Below, piece by piece: positions 7,730-15,133 of a stretch of DNA of 64,000 nucleotides. The DNA lies in contig NZ_FNEA01000006.1 of NCBI RefSeq assembly GCF_900100045.1, positions 1 to 64,000 on the forward strand. Direction: 5' to 3'. Position numbers and translations under genes: made by a program. The DNA is from Paracoccus denitrificans. Its GTDB lineage: Bacteria > Pseudomonadota > Alphaproteobacteria > Rhodobacterales > Rhodobacteraceae. Under the pieces are notes generated by a model. The model did not search any database, had not been told where the DNA came from, and worked only from the letters and a program-made list of their open reading frames with translations. Every line of letters starts with the position of its first letter. The stretch's first letter is position 1.

Positions 7730-8432
7730 TCAGTTCCCCAAAACCCGCGCCGCCGCACCGGCACCATATTTCGCATCGAATTGGCCCCGCAGAGACGGGT
7801 CGGCCTGCAGTGCTTGCACAGCCCCGGCGGGCGGCGCTGCGGCCTGCGCACCCGGAACCGCCGGCGCTGTGCCGGGTGTCTGGGGAATGGGCGTGTTGCC
7901 GATCGAAGCGCGCAGCCGGGCGTCCCGGGCGTCCAGCATGGCCACTACCTGTTGCAGCCGCGCGATGCTGTCGGCCTGGTTCGAAAGCAGGTTGCCGATA
8001 CCCATAGCCTGCCGCCAGCTCTTGACCGCTTCGTTGGTCAGGCGCTCTCCCGTCAGGGACTTCGCATATTGGTAGACCAGCGTATTGGCCCGAAGCTCGA
8101 TCGCGGGCAGGCTGGGGTCGAATGCGCCGCCCGGCGACATGAGACTACCGGCCAGTTCCTGGGACTGCTGCGCCGCATCCTCTATCACGGCCTGCACGTC
8201 GCCGCCCAGCGCCTGGCCGAGTTCGTCACCCACCTGTTGCAGGTTCTGCAAGGTCATCCGGGCGCGCCCGACCAGCCCCTGGGATGATGGGTTGTCGCTG
8301 ATCATCTGCGCCAGCTGCAGCGCGGTATTCCTTGGCCGTGCCGATCTCGATCAGCTCCCTTTCGACATGTCCGGCTGTGCTGGTGGTCAATCCGACATCC
8401 TGGGCGGTGCCCTGCGCCGCGGTCGAGAACAT
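7730..8432 (-). pseudogene. Phage structural-type protein, interrupted by a one-base frameshift
   Basis: Two frames join into one protein of about 233 residues. The first starts at 8432 (MFSTAAQGTAQDVGLTTSTA) and reads to ..EIGTAK; the second continues NTALQLAQMISDNPSSQGL to the stop at 7730. Removing one G from AAGGAATACC (minus strand, about 8328-8331) restores the frame. The downstream part alone is a 191-residue ORF from ATG 8305. The protein is Gln/Ala-rich and helical with a Pro/Ala linker (about PAVPGAQAAAPPAGAVQ), as in phage internal or ejection proteins. An in-frame stop lies just upstream of 8432 inside the hairpin at 8477. Function is inferred only from neighbours. Confidence 0.55.
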
Positions 8433-8476
8433 TCGCGACTCTCGCAGAGAGTGACTTCTGTCGGCACCGAACGGAA

Positions 8477-8496
8477 GGCCGGGTTTTCACCCGGCC
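8477..8496. terminator. Perfect hairpin at the phage-region border
   Basis: GGCCGGGT - TTTC - ACCCGGCC, an uninterrupted 8-bp stem. On the minus strand the loop is GAAA, a stable GNRA tetraloop, but no U-tract of more than two follows on either strand. It lies between the first visible phage gene (starting 8432) and the divergent membrane-protein gene at 8641. It could end transcripts entering the phage block or cap the phage mRNA leader. Confidence 0.4.
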
Positions 8497-8640
8497 CGCT
8501 TCCATGCCACCGGGGGGATGCAAGCGCGTCAGGTCGCGATGCGAGGGTGACAGGTAAAGGGAAGCGCCGATGAGCCGGCCCGGAATGATCCGCATCAGTC
8601 CTGAGGAACGGTGCCGCCGGGCCATGGCCGGGAAACGGTG

Positions 8641-8901
8641 ATGGCGGTCCTGGCTCGGCTGCTTCTTTCCGTGGCGTGCGGCCTTGTTCTGAGCATCGTC
8701 TTTGCCGTGCTTTTCGTGCCGGTCTATACCCTGCTTCTGGACTGGGAGCATTTCTGCCTGCGAGGCATCAACGGCGGCGTGAACGGGTGCCTGAGGGACA
8801 TCCCTATGGGCGCGCTGATATTCGGCCCGCTCTTTTCCATCGTCGGGCTGGTCGTCGGGACTCCGATCATTTTCGCCTGGTTTTCGGCGCGCGCGAAATA
8901 G
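8641..8901 (+). CDS. Small two-helix membrane protein, unknown function
   Basis: An 86-residue ORF starting MAVLARLLLSVACGLVLSIV. Residues about 4-32 form one long hydrophobic helix and about 55-82 (MGALIFGPLFSIVGLVVGTP) a second, separated by a short loop with two cysteines (HFCLRGINGGVNGCLRD), possibly a periplasmic disulfide. No family is recognised. The codon pattern is consistent with a real gene. It sits between the phage remnant and the proX promoter, divergent from the phage genes, so it may mark the first host gene after the element or be a cargo gene. Confidence 0.6.
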   Translation: MAVLARLLLSVACGLVLSIVFAVLFVPVYTLLLDWEHFCLRGINGGVNGCLRDIPMGALIFGPLFSIVGLVVGTPIIFAWFSARAK

Positions 8902-9254
8902 CCGGAAGCATGCAGCCCATCGAACGAGCGGGGTCGGCATGGCATGTCCTCCCGGCCGTTCCGATCGCTCCCTGACATTGCCTGCGAGCCGACCCGTGCC
9001 GCGCGTTCGTCCAGCCGAAGGCGGCGCGAGAATGGTCGTGAGGGCGCTGCGCTAAGAGGGGTTCAGCGCCCCTCAGCGCTGATACCATGGCGGGTTTGCG
9101 CGCCTTCGTGAGCGGACGCCATTGATGAAAACGCGGTAAGACGTAGGGGCCGGCGGGGCGGGCATGGGCCAGTGATCTTGTCGGATTGCCATGCCGGAAT
9201 CGGGCGTCGGGAGGCTGGCGCAAGGCCCTGTTCATGCGCAATCCCGAAGCGGAT
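8902..9254. other. Intergenic stretch with no supported gene
   Basis: No ORF here has a convincing start or coding pattern. A GC-rich inverted motif (GGGGTTCAGCGCCCC, about 9058-9072) lies downstream of the small membrane-protein gene and may act as a weak terminator. Minus-strand frames across this stretch are Arg-rich shadows. The end of the integrated element could fall here. Confidence 0.4.
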
Positions 9255-9282
9255 TTGAAGTTTTCGCACAAGACGGTATAAT
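9255..9282 (+). promoter_or_regulatory. Sigma-70-type promoter of the proXWV operon
   Basis: TTGAAG (9255-9260), 16-bp spacer, TATAAT (9277-9282). The -10 is a perfect consensus, unusual in this GC-rich genome, and the -35 matches TTGA. Transcription would start near 9289, leaving a leader of about 140 nt before the proX ATG at 9429. Confidence 0.65.
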
Positions 9283-9325
9283 CGCTGCCACCGAAATCGG
9301 GGCCTTTGCCCCATTCCACGCAACA

Positions 9326-9369
9326 GGGTCGCATCCGACCCGCGGAGGTGACCGGCGCTGAGCGCCGGT
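9326..9369 (+). promoter_or_regulatory. Tandem hairpins in the proX leader
   Basis: Two perfect stems lie in the 5' leader: GGGTCG-CATC-CGACCC (9326-9341) and ACCGGCGC-TGA-GCGCCGGT (9351-9369), separated by GCGGAGGTG. No long T-tract follows, so they are not an obvious terminator. They match no riboswitch class I know. A regulatory role (mRNA stability, osmotic or translational control) is possible but unproven. Confidence 0.4.
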
Positions 9370-9428
9370 TGGTTTCGCCCCCTGCGCCGCTTCATGTGCG
9401 CGCATTGAAAATCCGGAGAGAACGTTTG

Positions 9429-10424
9429 ATGGGCAAATTTCTTGCTTCGACTACGCTTGCCTTCATGGCACTGGCCGTCCCCGCATTCGCCGCTGACGAG
9501 GAATGCGGCAGCATCACCGTGGCAGAGATGAACTGGGCCTCGGCGGGGCTGGCGGCGTGGGTCGACAAGATCATCCTCGAAGAGGGCTATGGCTGCGACG
9601 TGGCGCTGGTCTCGGGCGATACGATGCCGACTTTCGCGTCGATGAACGAAAAGGCCCAGCCGGACATGGCCCCCGAGTTGTGGGTCAACGCGGTCAAGGA
9701 GCCGCTGGACCAGGCGGTCGCGGAAGGGCGGATCGTGATCGCCTCGCAGATCCTGTCCGATGGCGGGGTCGAGGGCATCTGGGTGCCGACATGGCTGGCC
9801 GAAGAGCACAACATCCACACGCTCAAGGACGCGCTGGAACATCCAGAACTGTTCCCCGGCGCCGAGGACAGCAGCAAGGGCGCCTGGTTCGGCTGTCCCT
9901 CGGGCTGGGCCTGCCAGGCGATCAACCGCAACCAGTTCGTCGGCTCGGGCGCTGCGGACAAAGGGTTCGAACTGGTCGATTCCGGCTCGGCCGCCGCGCT
10001 GGACGGCTCGATCGCGCGGGCGGCGAACCGCAAGGAGGGCTGGCTGGGCTATTACTGGGCACCCACTGCCATCTTGGGCCAGTATGACATGACCCGGCTG
10101 GAACTCGAGGCCGAATTCGACCGCGAGCGCTGGGACAATTGCATGGTCAAGCCCGACTGCGTCGATCCGCAGGTGACGGAATGGCCGGTCTCGGACGTCT
10201 ATACCGCCGTGACCAAGGAGTTCGCCGACAAGGCCGGCGTGGCCATGGATTACGTCAAGACCCGGGCCTGGAGCAACGAGACCGTCAACGCCATGCTGGC
10301 CTGGATGGTCAAGAACCAGGCCAGCAACGAGGATGCCGCCTATGAGTTCCTCGAACGGCACGAGGACATCTGGACCGAATGGGTTCCCGCCGAAGTGGCC
10401 GACAAGGTCAGGGCCGCCCTTTAA
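9429..10424 (+). CDS. proX: Glycine betaine/proline ABC transporter, periplasmic binding protein
   Basis: A 331-residue OpuAC-type solute-binding protein. It starts at ATG 9429, with GGAGAG 8 bp upstream, and has a signal peptide (MGKFLASTTLAFMALAVPAF, cut after AFAA). The mature part begins with a typical ProX/OpuAC strand (CGSITVAEMNWASAG) and has Trp/Tyr-rich ligand-box regions (PELWVNAVKE, GAWFGCPSGWACQ, GWLGYYWAPTAI) that would form the aromatic cage for a quaternary amine. The frame is open further upstream to 9306, but that region is leader RNA. It heads an operon with a permease (10501) and ATPase (11379). The exact ligand (glycine betaine, proline betaine or choline) cannot be read from sequence. 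Confidence 0.9.
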   Translation: MGKFLASTTLAFMALAVPAFAADEECGSITVAEMNWASAGLAAWVDKIILEEGYGCDVALVSGDTMPTFASMNEKAQPDMAPELWVNAVKEPLDQAVAEGRIVIASQILSDGGVEGIWVPTWLAEEHNIHTLKDALEHPELFPGAEDSSKGAWFGCPSGWACQAINRNQFVGSGAADKGFELVDSGSAAALDGSIARAANRKEGWLGYYWAPTAILGQYDMTRLELEAEFDRERWDNCMVKPDCVDPQVTEWPVSDVYTAVTKEFADKAGVAMDYVKTRAWSNETVNAMLAWMVKNQASNEDAAYEFLERHEDIWTEWVPAEVADKVRAAL

Positions 10425-10500
10425 TCCGCGCCATCGCGCCTGACGGGCAAGGTCGCGGGTCGCGGCCTTGCCCATTTCCGTTTCCAAAGGACGAAAAGAC

Positions 10501-11382
10501 ATGGACCTGATCCGTTTCCCGGAAATGAGCCGCGGAAACCTGCGCGCGATGCGCCAGACCGTCGACGGCGCCTTCCGCGACTTCACCCGCGCCTGGGGGG
10601 ATACGCTGGAGGCGATCTTTGCGCCGCTGCAAAGCCTGCTGACCTTTATCGAGAACCTGTTGATCCGATCGCCCTGGATCGCGGTGCTTGCGGTGCTGGC
10701 GGCAGGCATCTGGCTGGTCAGCCGAAGCTGGAAGATCGCGCTGGGATCGGTGCTGGCGCTGCTGGTGGTCGGCTATTTCGGCATGTGGGAGGACACGATG
10801 CGCACCATTGCCATGGTTGCGGTCTGCACCCTGATCGCCGTGGTGCTGGGCATCCCCGTCGGCATCCTCATGGCGCAGTCGAACCGGATGAATGCCATGG
10901 TGACGCCGATCCTGGACATGATGCAGACCATGCCCAGCTTCGTCTACCTGATCCCGGTGGTGATGATCTTTGGCCTGGGCAAGGTGCCGGGGCTGATCGC
11001 GGTGGTGATCTATGCCATCCCGCCGGTGATCCGGCTGACCAACCTGGGCATCCGGCAGGTGGCGCCCGACGTGCTGGAGGCGGCCGAGGCCTTCGGCTCG
11101 TCCAGTTGGCAAAAGCTGCGCGACGTGCAATTGCCGCTGGCCCTGCCGACGATCATGGCCGGGATCAACCAGACCATCATGATGAGTCTCGCCATGGTCG
11201 TCGTCGCCTCGATGATCGGGGTGCGCGGGTTGGGCCAGCCGGTGCTGCAGGCGATCAACCAGCAATATTTCACCATGGGGGTGATGAACGGCCTGGCCAT
11301 CGTCGCCATCGCCATCATCATGGACCGCACCACGCAGGCCTACGGCAAGCGGCTGCAAAAGCACACGGAGGCCGGCAAATGA
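10501..11382 (+). CDS. proW: Glycine betaine/proline ABC transporter permease
   Basis: A 293-residue inner-membrane permease starting MDLIRFPEMSRGNLRAMRQT. About six to seven hydrophobic segments begin near residue 55. The BPD_transp_1 coupling region carries the conserved EAA-type loop (EAAEAFGSSSWQKLRDVQLP, about residues 197-216), which contacts the ATPase. The start has AAGGAC upstream. Its stop overlaps the ATPase start (ATGA at 11379-11382), a sign of translational coupling. The 77-bp gap to proX holds no strong terminator. One permease gene is enough, since ProW-type permeases work as homodimers. Confidence 0.9.
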   Translation: MDLIRFPEMSRGNLRAMRQTVDGAFRDFTRAWGDTLEAIFAPLQSLLTFIENLLIRSPWIAVLAVLAAGIWLVSRSWKIALGSVLALLVVGYFGMWEDTMRTIAMVAVCTLIAVVLGIPVGILMAQSNRMNAMVTPILDMMQTMPSFVYLIPVVMIFGLGKVPGLIAVVIYAIPPVIRLTNLGIRQVAPDVLEAAEAFGSSSWQKLRDVQLPLALPTIMAGINQTIMMSLAMVVVASMIGVRGLGQPVLQAINQQYFTMGVMNGLAIVAIAIIMDRTTQAYGKRLQKHTEAGK

Positions 11383-12425
11383 ACAAGGCGGGCACGCATG
11401 ACATCGAAATCCGCGATCTCTACAAGATCTTCGGCCCCGAGGCCGGGCAGCATGTCGAGGCGGTCAAGGCCGGGCTGACCAAGGCCGAGCTGAACGACCG
11501 CCACAACCATGTCCTGGGGTTGCAAGACATCAACCTGACCATCCCGCATGGCCGGATCACGGTCATCATGGGGCTGTCCGGCTCGGGCAAGTCGACGCTG
11601 ATCCGGCATATCAACGGGCTGATCCAGCCGACGGCGGGGCAGGTGCTCTATGACGGCATGGACGTGGTGACCATGACCCCGACGCAATTGCGCGATTTCC
11701 GGCGGCAAAAGACGGCGATGGTGTTCCAGAAATTCGCGCTGTTGCCGCATCGCACGGTGCTGCGCAACGTGGCCTATGGGCTGGACATCCGCGGCATGGC
11801 CGAGGCCGAGGAGCGCGCGCGGCACTGGATCGACCGCGTCGGATTGCAGGGTTACGAGGATTATTATCCCCGCCAGCTTTCCGGCGGCATGCAGCAGCGC
11901 GTAGGCTTGGCGCGGGCGCTGGCCAACGATGCCGAGATCCTGCTGATGGACGAGGCGTTTTCGGCGCTGGACCCGCTGATCCGCATGGACATGCAGTCGA
12001 TCCTGCTGGAATTGCAGCAGGAGTTGCGCAAGACCATCATCTTCATCACCCACGACCTGGACGAGGCGCTGCGGCTGGGCGACAAGATCGCGATTCTGCG
12101 CGACGGCGCGATGGAGCAGGTGGGCAACGGGCAGGAAATCGTCCTGCGCCCCGCCAATGCCTATATCGCCGAATTCGTGCGCGAGGTGAATCGGGGTCGC
12201 ATCATCGAGGCGCGGACCATCGCCACGCCCGCCACTCAGGGCCGCGAACTGCCTGATTTCACCGTCAAGGCGCGCTCGAAGCTGGACCTGGTCGCGCGCC
12301 GCATGACCAAGGCCGGCATGTCCGAGGCGCAGGTCCGCGATGGGGAGGTGCTGGTCGGCACCATCGATCTGCCGGCCATCCTGGAGGCGATGGTCAACCC
12401 GGCGGATGCGGCGAGCGACGACTGA
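11379..12425 (+). CDS. proV: Glycine betaine/proline ABC transporter ATP-binding protein
   Basis: A 348-residue ATPase. Walker A is GLSGSGKST (about residue 65-73), the Q-loop is in MVFQKFALLPHRT, the signature is LSGGMQQRVGLARAL, Walker B is ILLMDEAFSALDP and the H-loop is FITHDLDEA. The N-terminus carries the ProV-type insertion (KIFGPEAGQHVEAVKAGLTK). After the NBD, about 80 residues contain a weak CBS-like region (VARRMTKAGMSEAQVRDGEV ..LVGTIDL); full-length osmosensing ProV/OpuAA proteins have two CBS domains, so the tail is shorter than in those enzymes. It is coupled to proW by an ATGA overlap. Confidence 0.9.
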   Translation: MNKAGTHDIEIRDLYKIFGPEAGQHVEAVKAGLTKAELNDRHNHVLGLQDINLTIPHGRITVIMGLSGSGKSTLIRHINGLIQPTAGQVLYDGMDVVTMTPTQLRDFRRQKTAMVFQKFALLPHRTVLRNVAYGLDIRGMAEAEERARHWIDRVGLQGYEDYYPRQLSGGMQQRVGLARALANDAEILLMDEAFSALDPLIRMDMQSILLELQQELRKTIIFITHDLDEALRLGDKIAILRDGAMEQVGNGQEIVLRPANAYIAEFVREVNRGRIIEARTIATPATQGRELPDFTVKARSKLDLVARRMTKAGMSEAQVRDGEVLVGTIDLPAILEAMVNPADAASDD

Positions 12426-12458
12426 GGCCAGCCCGCATCATGCGCCCTCGCCGGCAAT

Positions 12459-12480
12459 GGGGGATGGTCGCTGATCCCCC
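12459..12480. terminator. Hairpin after proV
   Basis: GGGGGAT - GGTCGCTG - ATCCCCC, a perfect 7-bp stem starting 33 bp after the proV stop. There is no T-tract, so it would be a Rho-assisted or mRNA-stabilising structure. The rest of 12426-12712 holds no supported gene. Confidence 0.45.
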
Positions 12481-12712
12481 TGGCGCTGGCGTGGGCCGTG
12501 GATAGGGCGGCATGCCCCGGGATCAACCTTGCCCGGCTTGCCCTGCAGGCGACCGAGCCCGGTTCAACATGCAAATGCCGCCGACAAGCCAGCGGGCGCC
12601 ACGGCACCAGCCAAGCGCCCGTTTTCGCGAATGTCCGGATGGATCGATTTGTTCCGGGAATTGGAGCCCGAACTGCTCGCCATCGAATTTTCCAAATGAA
12701 ATCAATAGGAAA

Positions 12713-12802
12713 TGGCGGAGAGGGTGGGATTCGAACCCACGGAACCCGTGAAGGCTCAACGGTTTTCGAGACCGCCCCGTTCGACCACTCCGGCACCTCT
12801 CC
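12713..12802 (-). tRNA. tRNA-Ser (anticodon CGA)
   Basis: Read on the minus strand the gene begins GGAGAGGTGCCGGAGTGG and ends with discriminator G and an encoded CCA. The 7-bp acceptor stem GGAGAGG/CCTCTCC is perfect. The anticodon arm GCGGT-CTCGAAA-ACCGT gives anticodon CGA, reading UCG serine codons. The long variable arm (GAGCCTTCACGGGTTC region) is the class II mark of tRNA-Ser, and GGTTCGAATCC is the T-loop. Total length is about 90 nt with CCA. It stands alone between proV and the Nudix gene. No integrase is adjacent. Confidence 0.95.
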
Positions 12803-12824
12803 GCGCTTTTCGGGTGGTGGCGGC

Positions 12825-12853
12825 GATGTAGACGGGCGGGGGTTGAAGCGCAA
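12825..12853 (-). promoter_or_regulatory. Putative promoter of tRNA-Ser
   Basis: On the minus strand TTGCGC (12848-12853), a 17-bp spacer and TACATC (12825-12830) lie about 22 bp before the tRNA 5' end. The match is moderate, but position and spacing are right for a stable-RNA promoter. Confidence 0.4.
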
Positions 12854-12952
12854 GGGGCTTCGCGCCAAAACCGCGAAAAATTTCTCTTACGGGTGAATCA
12901 TGGTCAGAAGACGCAGCACCAGCCGGATCGCGAACTCCAGGAGGCTGCAACC

Positions 12953-14059
12953 ATGCCGCTGCTGATCGGACCGCTTGCCCATCCGCTTATCCGTGCCCGG
13001 CTTGCCCCCCAGGCGACCGAGGCCGGGTCGCTGCAAGCTGCGCTGATTGGCGGCGGGCTGGCCGGGATCGCGCCCGATGGCTGGCCCCGGCTTGCTGCGG
13101 GCGATGATCGCCTGCCGCTCTGGCAGGCCGACTGGACGCCCGCCCTGCGCCGCTATGCCGAGATCTTCGGGCTCGCCCCGCAGCATCACCAGGGGCAGGA
13201 GTTGCTGGGCCTGGGCGAGCCCGCGAGCGATGCGCCGCAATGGCAGTCGGAACTGGCCGCCGCGATCGCCGACCGGTTGCTGGGGCTGCCCGGGAATCGC
13301 CCGGCAGAGGCGATCCGCAAGCGCCTGCCGATGATCGCAAGCTGGGTGGCCTCGCGTCTGCGCGCCGAAATCGAGACGGCAAGCCTGCCGCATGTCGGGC
13401 CCGCGGCCATCGACCGGGTCAGGATCGATTCGGTCGAGGAACCCCATGCCGAGTATTTCTCGGTCGAGGCGATCCGGTTGAGCCAGCACCGCAACGACGG
13501 CGGCTGGACCGAGCCGCTTGCGCGCGCGGTCTTCGTCTCGGGCGACGCGACGGTGGTGCTGCCCTGGGATCCGGTGCGCGACCGGGTGATGCTGATCGAC
13601 CAGATGCGGGCCGGGCCGCTGGCGCGCGGCGATGCGCAGCCCTGGCTCTACGAGACCGTGGCCGGCCGCGTCGATGCCGGCGAAACCCCGGAACAGGCCG
13701 CCCGGCGCGAGGCGGTCGAGGAGACGGGCATCGCCCTTTTGCAACTCTTCCCGGCGCCGCACAACTATCCCAGCCCCGGGGCCGTGGCGGAATACCTCTA
13801 TCTTTATGTCGGCATCGCCGACCTGCCGGACGACAGCGCCGGGCTTGGCGGGCTTGCGACCGAGGACGAGGACATCCGCTCGCATCTGGTCCCGCGGGCC
13901 GAACTGACCCGCATGGCGCTGGCGGGCGAGATCCGCAACGGGCCGCTTCTGAATCTCGCGCTGTGGCTGGAATTGCGCCACCACGAAATCCGCCGCGAAC
14001 TGGGGCAGGGGACCGAGACCGCCCTGGCGGGGTTGCCGCCATCGGTCGGCGGCGTGTAA
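12953..14059 (+). CDS. Nudix hydrolase, TrgB-like (ADP-sugar pyrophosphatase type)
   Basis: A 368-residue protein. The frame is open from 12893, but ATG 12953 has AGGAGG at the right distance. Residues about 170-340 form an ADP-ribose pyrophosphatase-like Nudix domain, with a complete Nudix box near residues 239-261 (GRVDAGE .. REAVEETGI), so metal and pyrophosphate binding residues are all present. The N-terminal 150 residues are an extra domain that I do not recognise. As I recall, Rhodobacter sphaeroides has trgAB next to cysK as a tellurite-resistance locus and TrgB is a Nudix protein; the Nudix-cysK adjacency here matches this. No trgA-like gene lies upstream. A role in tellurite resistance is inference; NDP-sugar hydrolysis is the family activity. 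Confidence 0.8.
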   Translation: MPLLIGPLAHPLIRARLAPQATEAGSLQAALIGGGLAGIAPDGWPRLAAGDDRLPLWQADWTPALRRYAEIFGLAPQHHQGQELLGLGEPASDAPQWQSELAAAIADRLLGLPGNRPAEAIRKRLPMIASWVASRLRAEIETASLPHVGPAAIDRVRIDSVEEPHAEYFSVEAIRLSQHRNDGGWTEPLARAVFVSGDATVVLPWDPVRDRVMLIDQMRAGPLARGDAQPWLYETVAGRVDAGETPEQAARREAVEETGIALLQLFPAPHNYPSPGAVAEYLYLYVGIADLPDDSAGLGGLATEDEDIRSHLVPRAELTRMALAGEIRNGPLLNLALWLELRHHEIRRELGQGTETALAGLPPSVGGV

Positions 14060-14093
14060 ACCGGGCGGGAACATCCTGCGAAAGGCCAAGCCC

Positions 14094-15125
14094 ATGCGCA
14101 TCTGCCCCGACCTCGCCTCTGCCATCGGCAATACCCCCCTGATCCGGCTGCGCCGCGCCTCGGAAGAGACCGGCTGCGAGATCCTGGGCAAGGCCGAGTT
14201 CATGAATCCGGGCCAGTCGGTCAAGGATCGCGCCGCGCTCTACATCATCAAGGACGCGGTGGCGCGGGGCGAGTTGAAGCCGGGCGGCACAATCGTCGAG
14301 GGCACGGCGGGCAATACCGGCATCGGCCTGGCGCTGGTCGGCGCCTCGATGGGCTTCCGCTCGGTCATCGTCATCCCCGAGACGCAGAGCCAGGAGAAAA
14401 AGGACATGCTGCGCCTCGCGGGGGCCGAACTGGTCGAGGTGCCGGCGCAGCCCTACAAGAACCCCAACAACTATGTGCGCTATTCCGGCCGCCTGGCCGA
14501 GGAACTGGCCAGGACCGAGCCGAACGGCGCCATCTGGGCCAACCAGTTCGACAATGTCGCCAACCGCGAGGCGCATCTGCACACCACCGGCCCCGAGATC
14601 TGGGAACAGACCGGCGGCCGCGTGGACGGCTTCATCTGCGCCGTCGGCTCGGGCGGGACGCTGGCGGGCGTCGCCATGGCGCTGCAGCCCAAGGGCGTGA
14701 AGATGGGGCTGGCCGATCCCGAGGGCGCGGCGCTTTACAGCTTCTATACCGAAGGCAAGTTCGAATCGCCCGGCTCCTCCATCACCGAGGGCATCGGCCA
14801 GGGCCGGATCACCGCCAACCTGGAAGGCTTCACCCCGGATTTCGCCTATCGCATTTCGGATGCCGAGGCGCTGCCGGTGATCTTCGACCTGCTGGAATAC
14901 GAGGGGCTGTGCCTTGGCGGCTCGTCGGGGGTGAACGTCGCCGGCGCGATCCGCATGGCAAGGGACATGGGCCCCGGTCACACCATCGTGACGGTGCTTT
15001 GCGACTATGGCACGCGTTACCAGACCAAGCTCTTCAACCCCGACTTCCTGCGGGCCAAGGGCCTGCCGGTGCCGGAATGGATGACGCGCAAGCCGGCGGA
15101 CCTGCCCGAGGTTTACGAGGACTGA
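14094..15125 (+). CDS. cysK: Cysteine synthase A (O-acetylserine sulfhydrylase)
   Basis: A 343-residue PLP enzyme converting O-acetylserine and sulfide to cysteine and acetate. Lys44 in NPGQSVKDRAA is the Schiff-base lysine. EGTAGNTGIGLA binds the substrate carboxylate and VGSGGTLAG the PLP phosphate. Length is slightly longer than E. coli CysK. It lies 34 bp after the Nudix gene in the same direction and 8 bp before the MscS gene, so the three are probably cotranscribed. In Rhodobacter cysK beside trgB contributes to tellurite tolerance (recalled literature), probably through thiol supply. A cystathionine beta-synthase-like role cannot be excluded, but no CBS domain is present. Confidence 0.9.
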   Translation: MRICPDLASAIGNTPLIRLRRASEETGCEILGKAEFMNPGQSVKDRAALYIIKDAVARGELKPGGTIVEGTAGNTGIGLALVGASMGFRSVIVIPETQSQEKKDMLRLAGAELVEVPAQPYKNPNNYVRYSGRLAEELARTEPNGAIWANQFDNVANREAHLHTTGPEIWEQTGGRVDGFICAVGSGGTLAGVAMALQPKGVKMGLADPEGAALYSFYTEGKFESPGSSITEGIGQGRITANLEGFTPDFAYRISDAEALPVIFDLLEYEGLCLGGSSGVNVAGAIRMARDMGPGHTIVTVLCDYGTRYQTKLFNPDFLRAKGLPVPEWMTRKPADLPEVYED

Positions 15126-15133
15126 TCCGAACC

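Noticed and set aside
9326..9369. Glycine or guanidine riboswitch before proX
   Set aside because: Loops are CATC and TGA, not the ACGR loops of guanidine-II, and the glycine-aptamer core is absent.
12713..12802. tRNA-Ser as the attachment site of the integrated element
   Set aside because: The integrase is about 9 kb away with the proX operon between, and no duplicate of the tRNA 3' end was seen near 4073 or elsewhere.
14909..15133. Longer MscS start inside cysK
   Set aside because: The extra residues are an Arg/Gly-rich shadow of cysK; the ATG at 15134 begins a clear signal peptide.
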